The translations under genes and the position numbers were made by a program. From Cytobacillus solani (GTDB lineage: Bacteria > Bacillota > Bacilli > Bacillales > Cytobacillaceae): a DNA stretch of 64,000 nucleotides. Below the pieces are notes generated by a model, which did no database searches, had not been told where the DNA came from, and saw nothing but the letters and a program-made list of their open reading frames with translations. The stretch covers positions 1,863,361-1,927,360 of the forward strand of contig NZ_LJIX01000006.1 of NCBI RefSeq assembly GCF_001420595.1. Direction: 5' to 3'. Below are positions 27,452-36,395 of the stretch, in pieces. Numbering within the stretch: position 1 is the first letter of the stretch; each line of letters starts with the position of its first letter.

Positions 27452-28357
27452 ATGGATCCAAATGTGAACAATTCGTTAACTTTGTTTATTGAATATTTAC
27501 AAATCGAGAAAAATTATTCACAATATACTATTGAACATTATCACCATGACATCAGTGAATTCTTTATGTTCATGACTGAACAATCAATTAGCAGCATAGA
27601 TGATGTTAAGTATTTAGATGTTCGTATTTACTTGACAAAGTTATATGATGAGAAACTTGCCAGAAAGACCGTTGCAAGGAAGATCTCTTGTCTTCGCAGT
27701 TTTTTTAAGTTTTTGGTTAGAGAAAGACTCGTACAAGATAACCCATTTGCGCTTGCATTTATTCCAAAGGCAGAAAAAAAGCTACCGGAATTTTTTTATG
27801 AAGAGGAAATGGATGCTTTATTTCATGCTTGTGAAACGGAAACTTCTTTAGGTCAACGAAATAAAGCGCTACTTGAACTGCTCTATGCAACTGGGATGCG
27901 TGTAAGTGAATGCAGTCAAATTCGCATGAAGGATCTTGATATGTATCTCTCAACAGTGCTAGTACATGGAAAAGGGAATAAGCAGCGTTATATTCCGTTT
28001 GGAAGCTTTGCGCATGATGCGCTCCAGAATTACATAGACAACGGCCGTAAGAGCTTGCTTTCAAAAAGAGATACTCCCAATGATTATTTATTCTTAAATT
28101 TTCGGGGAGGTCAGTTAACGTCTCGCGGAATAAGATTGATCCTTGATAAACTGATTGAACAATCTACCTTAACGGGTAAAATACATCCACATATGCTTAG
28201 ACATACGTTTGCTACTCATTTACTTGCGAACGGAGCAGATATGAGAACGGTTCAGGAATTACTAGGTCATGCTTTTTTGTCATCGACTCAGGTGTATACA
28301 CATGTTTCGAATGAATACTTAAGAAAAACATATAATACCCACCACCCTAGAGCCTAA
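27452..28357 (+). CDS. xerC: Tyrosine recombinase XerC (CodV)
   Basis: 301 aa; GAGGTGATAG precedes ATG. The N-terminal SAM-like core-binding domain is at residues 5-90 (FIEYLQIEKNYSQYTIEHY). The catalytic domain has Arg150 (ATGMRVSEC), Lys in VHGKGNKQRYIPF, His247 and Arg250 (HMLRHTFATHLL), His273 (LLGHAFLSSTQVYTH) and nucleophile Tyr282. It resolves chromosome dimers at dif together with XerD. In Bacillus it is called CodV and forms an operon with hslVU (clpQY) and codY, as here. Confidence 0.96.
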   Translation: MDPNVNNSLTLFIEYLQIEKNYSQYTIEHYHHDISEFFMFMTEQSISSIDDVKYLDVRIYLTKLYDEKLARKTVARKISCLRSFFKFLVRERLVQDNPFALAFIPKAEKKLPEFFYEEEMDALFHACETETSLGQRNKALLELLYATGMRVSECSQIRMKDLDMYLSTVLVHGKGNKQRYIPFGSFAHDALQNYIDNGRKSLLSKRDTPNDYLFLNFRGGQLTSRGIRLILDKLIEQSTLTGKIHPHMLRHTFATHLLANGADMRTVQELLGHAFLSSTQVYTHVSNEYLRKTYNTHHPRA

Positions 28358-28379
28358 ACAAACGTTCTTTTGTTTAGGC
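28352..28379 (+). promoter_or_regulatory. Hairpin between xerC and hslV
   Basis: Perfect 11-bp stem GCCTAAACAAA / TTTGTTTAGGC with a 6-nt loop, starting inside the xerC stop codon. No T-run follows. It is the second such hairpin in this operon. Confidence 0.6.
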
Positions 28380-28432
28380 AAGGTATTGGCTAGTAAGAGG
28401 ACGATGGATAATAAGTAAAAGGAGGATTAATC

Positions 28433-28975
28433 ATGTCTCAATTCCACGCAACAACTATTTTCGCTGTGCAGCACAATGGGGATTGTGCAATGGCTGGAGA
28501 TGGTCAAGTTACTTTTGGGAATGCGGTTGTGATGAAACACACTGCGAGAAAGGTTCGAAAGCTGTTTAATGGAAAGGTAATTGCTGGATTTGCTGGCTCA
28601 GTTGCAGATGCATTTACATTATTTGAAATGTTTGAAGGGAAACTAGAGGAATATAATGGGAATTTGCAGCGTGCAGCAGTTGAGCTTGCAAAACAATGGA
28701 GAAGCGACAAAGTTTTACGAAAGTTAGAAGCAATGCTTATTGTGATGAATGCTGAAAACCTGCTTCTTATTTCAGGTACTGGGGAAGTTATTGAACCAGA
28801 TGATGGCGTTTTAGCAATCGGTTCAGGAGGGAACTATGCACTAGCTGCAGGAAGATCTCTGAAAAGATATGCTGGGGATCATTTATCGGCTAAAGAAATA
28901 GCTAGAGCATCCCTTGAGATGGCAGCTGAAATATGCGTATATACAAATACCAATATCATTGTGGAAGAACTTTAA
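28433..28975 (+). CDS. hslV: HslV/CodW protease subunit
   Basis: 180 aa with AAAGGAGGA before ATG. An Ntn-fold peptidase: [56 protein letters not shown] and [14 protein letters not shown]. Classical HslV is processed to a Thr at TTI; here the chain begins MSQFHATT. This matches the Bacillus CodW type, where an N-terminal serine after Met removal is the nucleophile (known for CodW, inferred here). It partners with the HslU ATPase next door to degrade proteins. Confidence 0.95.
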   Translation: MSQFHATTIFAVQHNGDCAMAGDGQVTFGNAVVMKHTARKVRKLFNGKVIAGFAGSVADAFTLFEMFEGKLEEYNGNLQRAAVELAKQWRSDKVLRKLEAMLIVMNAENLLLISGTGEVIEPDDGVLAIGSGGNYALAAGRSLKRYAGDHLSAKEIARASLEMAAEICVYTNTNIIVEEL

Positions 28976-28994
28976 GGGAAGGTGTGTGCGATCA

Positions 28995-30401
28995 ATGGTT
29001 AAAGGAACGAACTTAACACCCCGCCAAATTGTTGAAAAGCTTGATCAATTTATTATTGGCCAAAAAGATGCGAAGAAGGCAGTTGCAGTTGCTTTAAGGA
29101 ACAGATACCGCCGCGGTTTGCTTGAAGACCAAATGCGGGATGAAATCAGTCCAAAAAACATTTTAATGATCGGACCTACAGGTGTCGGTAAAACTGAAAT
29201 TGCCCGCCGAATGGCCAAGTTAGTTGGAGCACCATTTGTTAAGGTTGAAGCAACTAAATTTACTGAAGTAGGCTACGTAGGCAGAGATGTTGAATCAATG
29301 GTAAGAGACCTGGTTGAAACATCGGTACGTCTTGTCAAAGAGGAAAAAATGGCAAGTGTAAAGGAACGTGCAGAAGAAAGTGCAAATCGCATTATCGTTG
29401 AATTGCTCGTACCTTCAAGTAAAAAGTCCGTAAATTACAAGAATCCGCTTGAAATGTTATTTGGCGGTGGAAACGTTCAATCTGAGCAAGACAATCACAC
29501 AACGGATGATTTGGACCTTCAAGGGAAACGCAAGGTTGTGAGGGAAAAGCTTGTATTAGGTGAGCTTGAAAATGAAGTTATTACAGTTGAGCTAGAGGAG
29601 CAGCAGCCTTCTATGTTCGACATGCTTCAAGGTTCTGGAATGGAACAAATGGGAATGAACATGCAGGATGCACTTGGCAGTATGATGCCTAAACGCAGGA
29701 AAAAAAGAAAGCTAACTGTAAGTGAAGCGCGAAAGGTCTTAACGAATGAAGAAGCGCAAAAACTCATTGACATGGATGAAGTAACACAAGAGGCAGTTTT
29801 CCGCGCAGAACAATCTGGTATTATCTTTATCGATGAAATTGACAAGATCGCTAGCAAAAATAGTGGTGGATCGACTGCTGATGTATCTCGAGAGGGTGTA
29901 CAGAGAGATATATTACCTGTTGTTGAAGGCTCTACAGTTGTAACGAAATACGGATCTGTGAAAACGGATCATGTCCTGTTTATGGCAGCAGGTGCCTTCC
30001 ATATGGCAAAACCATCTGATTTAATCCCTGAATTACAAGGGCGTTTTCCAATTCGAGTGGAGCTGACAAAGCTCACTGTTGATGATTTCTTCAATATACT
30101 CGTTGAGCCTGATAATGCGTTAATTAAACAATATGAAGCATTATTGGAAACGGAAGGTATACAAATTGAATTTTCTGACGATGCTATACGTAGGATCGCT
30201 GAATTTGCCTTTGAAGTGAATCAAAACACAGATAATATTGGAGCAAGACGTCTCCATACGATAATGGAAAAGCTGCTTGAAGATTTATCTTTTGAAGCAC
30301 CAGAAATTACGTTAGATAAAATTACAATTACTCCACAATACGTGGAGGAGAAATTAGGAGCTATCTCAAGAAACAAAGATTTAAGCCAATTCATTTTGTA
30401 G
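28995..30401 (+). CDS. hslU: HslU/CodX ATPase subunit
   Basis: 468 aa. ATG 28995 follows GGAAGGTG; the frame is open further upstream inside hslV but lacks a site. The AAA+ domain has Walker [10 protein letters not shown] (residues 60-68), Walker [12 protein letters not shown] and sensor-type GRFPIRVEL. An inserted I-domain (about 110-240) has a Met-rich segment ([20 protein letters not shown]). The C-terminal [20 protein letters not shown] and final SQFIL tail activate HslV. It unfolds substrates for HslV. Confidence 0.96.
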   Translation: MVKGTNLTPRQIVEKLDQFIIGQKDAKKAVAVALRNRYRRGLLEDQMRDEISPKNILMIGPTGVGKTEIARRMAKLVGAPFVKVEATKFTEVGYVGRDVESMVRDLVETSVRLVKEEKMASVKERAEESANRIIVELLVPSSKKSVNYKNPLEMLFGGGNVQSEQDNHTTDDLDLQGKRKVVREKLVLGELENEVITVELEEQQPSMFDMLQGSGMEQMGMNMQDALGSMMPKRRKKRKLTVSEARKVLTNEEAQKLIDMDEVTQEAVFRAEQSGIIFIDEIDKIASKNSGGSTADVSREGVQRDILPVVEGSTVVTKYGSVKTDHVLFMAAGAFHMAKPSDLIPELQGRFPIRVELTKLTVDDFFNILVEPDNALIKQYEALLETEGIQIEFSDDAIRRIAEFAFEVNQNTDNIGARRLHTIMEKLLEDLSFEAPEITLDKITITPQYVEEKLGAISRNKDLSQFIL

Positions 30402-30482
30402 GTTTTGTTTTAAATTGTTTGTGAAAGGGTAGACAAATAAATAAAAATAGGACTTGTGTTTAGCATTTAGGAGGAAGAAAGA

Positions 30483-31262
30483 ATGGATTTATTAACGAGA
30501 ACAAGAAAAATTAATGCAATGTTACAAAGAGCAGCAGGTAAACCGGTAAATTTTAAGGAAATGGCTGAAATTTTAAGTGATGTAATTGAAGCGAATATTT
30601 ATGTTGTTAGCAGAAGAGGAAAACTTCTAGGTTATGCTGCAAATCAACAAATCGAGAATGAGCGAATGAAAAAAATGCTTGAAGATCGTCAATTTCCTGA
30701 AGAATATACAAATAGCCTTTTCAACATTCAGGAAACATCTTCAAATATTGATGTAAATAGTGAATACACTGCATTCCCGATCGAAAATAAAGAGCTATTC
30801 AGCAATGGTTTAACAACAATTGTTCCAATTATTGGCGGAGGAGACCGTCTTGGTACGCTAATTCTTGCAAGATTGAAGGAGCAGTTCCATGATGATGATC
30901 TAATCCTGGCTGAGTATGGAGCAACTGTAGTAGGAATGGAAATTCTTCGTGAAAAGGCAGAAGAAATCGAGGAAGAAGCAAGAAGTAAAGCGGTTGTTCA
31001 AATGGCTATTAGTTCACTTTCATACAGCGAACTTGAAGCGATTGAACATATCTTTGAAGAATTAAACGGCAAAGAAGGTTTACTAGTTGCCTCGAAGATC
31101 GCTGATCGCGTAGGAATTACAAGATCTGTTATAGTAAATGCCCTTAGAAAATTAGAAAGCGCTGGTGTGATTGAATCACGCTCTCTAGGTATGAAGGGTA
31201 CTTACATTAAGGTACTTAATGACAAGTTTTTATTTGAACTAGAAAAATTAAAATCAAACTAA
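30483..31262 (+). CDS. codY: GTP-sensing global repressor CodY
   Basis: 259 aa, with TAGGAGGA before ATG. The N-terminal GAF domain binds branched-chain amino acids (residues 1-155; [20 protein letters not shown], ...LIWLERQ-type strands here GYAANQQ). The C-terminal winged helix (residues about 200-245) is [20 protein letters not shown] followed by [20 protein letters not shown]. It represses nutrient-limitation genes when GTP and isoleucine are high. A CodY-like box in the following flgB leader suggests it controls the fla/che operon, as is known for B. subtilis. A terminator follows. Confidence 0.97.
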   Translation: MDLLTRTRKINAMLQRAAGKPVNFKEMAEILSDVIEANIYVVSRRGKLLGYAANQQIENERMKKMLEDRQFPEEYTNSLFNIQETSSNIDVNSEYTAFPIENKELFSNGLTTIVPIIGGGDRLGTLILARLKEQFHDDDLILAEYGATVVGMEILREKAEEIEEEARSKAVVQMAISSLSYSELEAIEHIFEELNGKEGLLVASKIADRVGITRSVIVNALRKLESAGVIESRSLGMKGTYIKVLNDKFLFELEKLKSN

Positions 31263-31302
31263 TTTAACATGCAATTGTGCAATAAATAAAAATACATTGA
31301 AA

Positions 31303-31336
31303 AACACCAACTTTCGACAAGTTGGTGTTTTTTTAT
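31303..31336 (+). terminator. Terminator of the xerC-hslVU-codY operon
   Basis: Perfect 11-bp stem AACACCAACTT / AAGTTGGTGTT, loop TCGAC, then TTTTTTATT. Confidence 0.9.
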
Positions 31337-31687
31337 TACAAGACCATTACAATATTGCAAGGTGATTTATAGTAAGTAATGCTCGCTACAAAAGAACTAA
31401 GGTAATTAAAGAAAAGAGTGTATACATATGTAAAGTCTGTTTGTACGGTTTAAATTGTTCGGAAAATCGTAATTATTTACAATGATTTCCTGTACAAGAA
31501 TTCAAACAATCAAATTATAATGAAAATGGGTCGAATGTCCTGTTAAAAGTATTCTATTGTGCATAGACATATTATTTCATTTTCTTTACAATGTACTATA
31601 GGTCGACAAATTATGCGAATAATCATCAAAATAATACATTTACAATTAATATACTTACAATGAACTGAATAAAAATGAGGTGCGTAT
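31337..31687 (+). promoter_or_regulatory. fla/che operon leader and promoter region
   Basis: About 350 non-coding bases before flgB. ATTGTTCGGAAAATC at 31454-31468 matches 11 of 15 positions of the CodY box AATTTTCWGAAAATT. A TATAAT lies at 31516-31521 (its -35 is weak), and TTTACA...AATTAT occurs further down, near 31584-31613. No clear sigma-D promoter was seen. The order CodY box then -10 fits CodY repression of flagellar genes known in B. subtilis; here it is inference. Confidence 0.45.
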
Positions 31688-32083
31688 ATGAAGTTGTTTT
31701 CTAATACGATAACAACCCTTGAAAAAGGGTTAAATTATTCTTCACTTAAACAAAAAGTAATCTCGCAAAACATTGCCAATGAAGCTACTCCGGGATATAA
31801 AGCGAAGGATGTTAGTTTCAAAGAAACATTGCAAACGGCTGTTAATCAAGGAATACCCGCATATCGTACAGATAGCAGGCATTATGAATTTAATATTAGC
31901 GAACCATCCATTAAGGGGGTCGTTACAAGGAAAAATGTTTCTTTTAATGAAAATGGGAACAGTGTAGATATTGATAATGAAATGGCTGATTTAGCTACAA
32001 ATCAAATCTATTACAACGCATTAACTGAAAGAATTAGCGGGAAGTTCTCCAGCTTACAAAATGTCATAAGGGGAGGCAAATAA
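31688..32083 (+). CDS. flgB: Flagellar rod protein FlgB
   Basis: 131 aa; GAGGTG before ATG. First gene of the fla/che operon. The N-terminal rod signature SLKQKVISQNIANEATPGYK and the C-terminal DLATNQIYYNALTERISGKF helix form the coiled D0 domain. It is a proximal rod subunit, exported through the flagellar type III apparatus. The FlgC gene follows after 2 nt. Confidence 0.95.
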   Translation: MKLFSNTITTLEKGLNYSSLKQKVISQNIANEATPGYKAKDVSFKETLQTAVNQGIPAYRTDSRHYEFNISEPSIKGVVTRKNVSFNENGNSVDIDNEMADLATNQIYYNALTERISGKFSSLQNVIRGGK

Positions 32084-32085
32084 AA

Positions 32086-32544
32086 ATGACGATTTTTCAT
32101 AGTATGAATAATACTGCATCAGCGTTATCTGCTCAACGATTACGCATGGATGTCATCTCCTCAAATATGGCTAATGTAGATTCAACAAGAGCGAAATATG
32201 TGAATGGAGAATGGCAGCCGTACAAACGTAAATCAGTTGTGCTTCAGCCGAAGGAAGGGCAATTTTCTAATTTCTTACATATTGCTATGAATAGAAGCAA
32301 TGATGGTTCGGTTGGTAATGGTGTGAAAGCAACAAAGATCGTTGAAGATGAAACTCCATTTAAGCTTGTTTACAATCCAGAACACCCTGATGCTAATGCT
32401 GAAGGCTATGTCGAACTGCCAAATGTTGACCCTTTACGGGAAATGGTAGATTTAATTAGTGCTACAAGATCCTATGAAGCAAACGTAACCGTCTTTAATG
32501 CATCTAAGGGCATGATGATGAAGGCTCTTGAAATCGGCAAGTAA
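32086..32544 (+). CDS. flgC: Flagellar rod protein FlgC
   Basis: 152 aa; GGGGAGGC precedes ATG. N-terminal ALSAQRLRMDVISSNMANVD and C-terminal DPLREMVDLISATRSYEANV, FNASKGMMMKALEIGK are the paired D0 helices of rod/hook proteins. The central region GVKATKIVEDETPFKLVYNP is FlgC-specific. It builds the proximal rod with FlgB and FlgF/G-type proteins. Confidence 0.95.
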   Translation: MTIFHSMNNTASALSAQRLRMDVISSNMANVDSTRAKYVNGEWQPYKRKSVVLQPKEGQFSNFLHIAMNRSNDGSVGNGVKATKIVEDETPFKLVYNPEHPDANAEGYVELPNVDPLREMVDLISATRSYEANVTVFNASKGMMMKALEIGK

Positions 32545-32557
32545 AGGAGAAGAATAA

Positions 32558-32869
32558 ATGATTAATATCGACTCAGTTACATCGGCAGCTCACGTATTAA
32601 AACCTCAAACTGAAAATAAGATTCATACAAATTCACCATCTGAAGCACAAAAAAGCTTTGCGTCTGTATTGAAGGAATCTATTGATAAGGTGAATGAACT
32701 ACAGGTTCAATCTGACAAAGCGACAGAAAAGCTTGTTAATGGTGAGAATATAGATTTACATCAAGTAATGATTGCCTCTCAAAAGGCAAGTGTAGCAATG
32801 TCAGCAACGTTAGAGATTCGTAATAAAGTGATTGAAGCTTACCAAGAGACAATGAGAATGCAAGTTTAA
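32558..32869 (+). CDS. fliE: Flagellar hook-basal body protein FliE
   Basis: 103 aa, with AAAGGAGA before ATG. All-helical: FASVLKESIDKVNELQVQSD, then DLHQVMIASQKASVAMSATL and IRNKVIEAYQETMRMQV, the FliE signature. It joins the MS ring (FliF) to the rod and is the first rod-type export substrate. The 147-base gap to fliF shows no gene; it may hold an internal regulatory element. Confidence 0.93.
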   Translation: MINIDSVTSAAHVLKPQTENKIHTNSPSEAQKSFASVLKESIDKVNELQVQSDKATEKLVNGENIDLHQVMIASQKASVAMSATLEIRNKVIEAYQETMRMQV

Positions 32870-33016
32870 TAGGAAAGCTCTAGTCTTGTTCTTTGCTAAA
32901 TGACCGAAACTAGCTGAAGGTAAGAGAGCAATTATAGGTTTCTTGATTAAAGCTGAAAACTAATAATTTGCGGTTATTAGAAAGCCTAATATGAGACAGA
33001 TAACCGGAGGATTAAA

Positions 33017-34603
33017 ATGAAAGAATCGTTTCGAAGATATTTTGATAAAGTGAAAGAATATTTTAGCAGCCGAACCAAAAAGCAAAAGATATTGCTTTTT
33101 GGTTCCGCTCTTTTATTCATTGTATTAATCGCATTAATATCCTTTTTTTCTACAAGAACAACGCTAGTTCCACTTTATAGCAATCTGTCTCCATCCGAAA
33201 CAGGCACAATTAAAGAAAACCTGGACGGCAGGGGGATACAATCTGAAATCGCTGATGGCGGATCAACAATAAAAGTCCCGGAAGAAGTTGTGGATACACT
33301 TAAAGTTGAATTAGCTGCCGAAGGGATTCCGAAATCAGGCAGCATTGATTATTCGTTTTTTAGCCAAAATGCTGGAATCGGAATGACAGAAAATGAATTT
33401 AACGTATTAAAGCTAGACGCCATGCAATCAGAATTAGCTAATCTTATGAAAGGAATTGATGGCGTTCAGGATGCGAAGGTGATGATTAATTTACCAGAAA
33501 AAGGTATTTTTGTCAGTGACCCTTCTGAAGCAGCTTCTGCTTCAATCGTATTAAACACAAAGCCAGGCTATCAATTTGAAGAATCTCAAATTCAAGCCTT
33601 ATATCATTTAGTATCAAAGAGCATTCCAAATTTACCCACTGATAATATCGTCATAACAAATCAGAATTTTGAGTACTTTGATTTAAAAAATACTGAAAAT
33701 TCAACACCGGGTTCTCAATTTGCTTCACAGCATGAAATTAAGAAGCAAATCGAGAAGGATGTTCAGCGTCAAGTCCAAAATATGCTTGGTACGTTAATGG
33801 GTCCTGGTAATGTAGTTGTTTCTGTTTCAACAGATATTGACTTTACGCAGGAAAACAGAGAAGAGAATCTTGTAACTCCTGTGAATGAAGAAGATATGGA
33901 AGGTATTGCGATCAGTGCACATAAAATCACTGAAACCTTTACGGGAAATGGGGATGCTGCAGGAGGTATTCCACAGGGCGAAGATCCAGGTGATGCGCTT
34001 GGTTCTAGTTATCTTGAAGGAAATGGAGCAAATGGGGATTACGAAAGAATTGAAGAAACGATTAATAATGAAGTAAATAAAATTCGCAAAGAAATTGTTG
34101 AAAGTCCATATAAGGTTAGAGATTTAGGGATTCAAGTGATGGTTAATCCTCCAAAAGATGGGGAGCTTCCACAGGAAAGAATTGATGATATTACGAAAAT
34201 CCTCGGAACCATTGTACGGACAACGATTGATAAGCAAGCCAATGATGGAGAACTAACGGACGAAGAAATCAATGAAAAAGTGGTTGTTTCAGTTCAGCCT
34301 TTCAATGGAAAAGTTGAGTTCCCAGATGAATCAAAACCGCTTCTGCCACTATGGGCATACATTGTAGGTGGAATTCTATTAGTGATTATTGCACTGCTTA
34401 TCTTCCTATTTATTAGAGCGAAAAAGAAACGTGCCCAAGAGGAAGAAGAAAATGCACTACAAGAAGAACTGTTACATGTACCTGATGTGAATGAAGAACA
34501 TGAAACAGAAAGCACAATGAGAAAGAAACAGTTGGAGAAAATGGCTAAAGAAAAACCGGAAGACTTTGCAAAACTGTTACGTACATGGATTGCTGAAGAT
34601 TAG
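33017..34603 (+). CDS. fliF: Flagellar MS-ring protein FliF
   Basis: 528 aa with CCGGAGG before ATG. A transmembrane helix (ILLFGSALLFIVLIALISFF, residues 25-44) is followed by the YscJ/FliF ring-building domains (TTLVPLYSNLSPSETGTIKE; DAMQSELANLMKGIDGVQDA) and a long periplasmic-side loop. A second helix (LWAYIVGGILLVIIALLIFL) and the cytoplasmic FliG-binding tail, ending RKKQLEKMAKEKPEDFAKLL, complete it. It forms the membrane base of the motor. Confidence 0.96.
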   Translation: MKESFRRYFDKVKEYFSSRTKKQKILLFGSALLFIVLIALISFFSTRTTLVPLYSNLSPSETGTIKENLDGRGIQSEIADGGSTIKVPEEVVDTLKVELAAEGIPKSGSIDYSFFSQNAGIGMTENEFNVLKLDAMQSELANLMKGIDGVQDAKVMINLPEKGIFVSDPSEAASASIVLNTKPGYQFEESQIQALYHLVSKSIPNLPTDNIVITNQNFEYFDLKNTENSTPGSQFASQHEIKKQIEKDVQRQVQNMLGTLMGPGNVVVSVSTDIDFTQENREENLVTPVNEEDMEGIAISAHKITETFTGNGDAAGGIPQGEDPGDALGSSYLEGNGANGDYERIEETINNEVNKIRKEIVESPYKVRDLGIQVMVNPPKDGELPQERIDDITKILGTIVRTTIDKQANDGELTDEEINEKVVVSVQPFNGKVEFPDESKPLLPLWAYIVGGILLVIIALLIFLFIRAKKKRAQEEEENALQEELLHVPDVNEEHETESTMRKKQLEKMAKEKPEDFAKLLRTWIAED

Positions 34604-34615
34604 GGGGAATGAATA

Positions 34616-35632
34616 GTGGCAAAAAGAGATCAAAAAGAATTAACTGGTAAGCAAAAAGCAGCCATCCTTTTAATTTCCCTTGGTCCTGAGGTAGCCTCTT
34701 CTGTTTATAAACATTTAAGTGAGGAAGAGATTGAAAAACTAACTTTAGAGATTTCTGGCGTGCGTAAAGTTGAATCACAGGCGAAGGAAGAAATTCTTGA
34801 GGAGTTCCACAATATTGCTTTAGCACAGGATTATATTTCTCAAGGCGGGATTGGTTATGCGAAAACAGTTCTTGAAAAAGCATTAGGAAATGAACAAGCA
34901 GCAATAATAATTAATCGATTGACCTCATCATTACAAGTTAGACCTTTTGATTTTGCTAGAAAAGCGGATCCAGGACAAATATTAAACTTTATTCAGAATG
35001 AGCATCCGCAAACGATAGCATTAATCCTATCTTATTTAGATGCGGCACAGGCGGGGCAAATTTTATCAGAACTTCCACAGGAAATGCAGGCAGATATCGC
35101 TCGCAGGATTGCTGTGATGGATAGTACCTCTCCAGAAATTATTAATGAAGTTGAACAAATACTTGAAAGAAAGCTTTCAGCAACAGTTACACAGGATTAC
35201 ACACAAACAGGTGGAATTGAGGCGGTTGTGGATGTCCTTAATGGGGTTGACCGTTCAACAGAACGGACAATTTTGGATGCATTAGAGATCCAGGATCCTG
35301 AACTTGCTGAAGAAATTAAGAAGAGAATGTTTGTATTTGAAGATATTGTTACGCTTGATAATCGTGCAATTCAAAGAGTTATTCGTGATTGTGAGAGCGA
35401 AGATTTAATGCTTTCACTTAAGGTTTCTAGTGATGAAGTGAAGGATATCATTTTCAAAAATATGTCTTCACGGATGGCAGAAACGTTTAAAGAGGAAATG
35501 GAGTTTATGGGTCCTGTCAGACTTCGCGATGTTGAAGAGGCACAATCTCGAATCGTTGCGATTATCCGCCGTCTAGAGGAAGCTGGAGAAATCGTTGTTG
35601 CTCGTGGCGGAGGAGATGATATTATTGTCTAG
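34616..35632 (+). CDS. fliG: Flagellar motor switch protein FliG
   Basis: 338 aa, GTG start after GGGGGAATGA. Armadillo-like N, middle and C domains: GKQKAAILLISLGPEVASSV, NEHPQTIALILSYLDAAQAG (the EHPQ motif) and the charged torque helix around RAIQRVIRDCESEDLMLSLK, SSRMAETFKEEMEFMGPVRL. It sits on FliF and meets MotA, generating torque and direction. fliH starts inside its last codons. Confidence 0.97.
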   Translation: MAKRDQKELTGKQKAAILLISLGPEVASSVYKHLSEEEIEKLTLEISGVRKVESQAKEEILEEFHNIALAQDYISQGGIGYAKTVLEKALGNEQAAIIINRLTSSLQVRPFDFARKADPGQILNFIQNEHPQTIALILSYLDAAQAGQILSELPQEMQADIARRIAVMDSTSPEIINEVEQILERKLSATVTQDYTQTGGIEAVVDVLNGVDRSTERTILDALEIQDPELAEEIKKRMFVFEDIVTLDNRAIQRVIRDCESEDLMLSLKVSSDEVKDIIFKNMSSRMAETFKEEMEFMGPVRLRDVEEAQSRIVAIIRRLEEAGEIVVARGGGDDIIV

Positions 35633-36392
35633 GCTCATCAAAGGAACTGGATGGGCTCCTCCCGTACAGAGTGAAAAGAAAATAATTTCAATTAAAGTGT
35701 TTGACCCATTAAATCAAAGAGAAGAACCAGAATTTACTTCTATCGATACAGAAAAACTGATACAGACGATGTTACATGAGGCAGAAATGCAGGCTGAATC
35801 GATTGTAAGTCACGCTCAACATGAAGCGGAAAATCTTCGTAAACAAATAGAAGACGAGAGAATAGCCTTTGAAATTGAAAAAGCAGAAATAGCTGAGCTG
35901 GCACGCAATACGGGGTTTACACAGGGTTTAGAGGAAGGACGCCGGCAAGGTTATCATGAATTTCATGAAATCATTCAATCTGCTAAGGACGTTGTGGAAT
36001 CGGCAAAAAGGGATTACCGTATGCATGTAGATTCATCAGAGAAAACAATCCTTGAGCTTGGATTAAAAGTTGCCGGTAAAATTCTTGGGAAAACATTGAA
36101 AGATAAGGAAGAGGAATTTTTATCTGTTGTAAAACGTGCTTTAAAAGAAGCAAGAGATAATAAGGAAGTTCAGCTACATGTTCACCCAGTTCAATATGAT
36201 TTTCTTTTGGCAAATAAAGAAGAGATCATGGCATTGTTTCCGAAAGACATCGATTTTTATATTTATCCGAACGATGATTTATCCGAAACAAGCTGTTTAA
36301 TAGAATCGGAAAATGGAAGAATTGACGCGAGCATTGATAGTCAGCTAGAAGAAATAAAGCAGAAGCTTATCGAATTGCTAGAGGGTGAATAA
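35625..36392 (+). CDS. fliH: Flagellar assembly protein FliH
   Basis: 255 aa. TTG 35625 is chosen: GGAGGAGAT ends 6 nt upstream, and the translation begins MSRLIKGT; it overlaps the fliG end by 8 nt. A long coiled coil (AEMQAESIVSHAQHEAENLR), a glycine-rich stretch (GFTQGLEEGRRQGYHEF) and a C-terminal V/A-ATPase E-subunit-like domain (ELGLKVAGKILGKTLKDKEE, SCLIESENGRIDASIDSQLE) are visible. It is the stator-like regulator of the FliI ATPase. Confidence 0.92.
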   Translation: MSRLIKGTGWAPPVQSEKKIISIKVFDPLNQREEPEFTSIDTEKLIQTMLHEAEMQAESIVSHAQHEAENLRKQIEDERIAFEIEKAEIAELARNTGFTQGLEEGRRQGYHEFHEIIQSAKDVVESAKRDYRMHVDSSEKTILELGLKVAGKILGKTLKDKEEEFLSVVKRALKEARDNKEVQLHVHPVQYDFLLANKEEIMALFPKDIDFYIYPNDDLSETSCLIESENGRIDASIDSQLEEIKQKLIELLEGE

Positions 36393-36395
36393 GGA

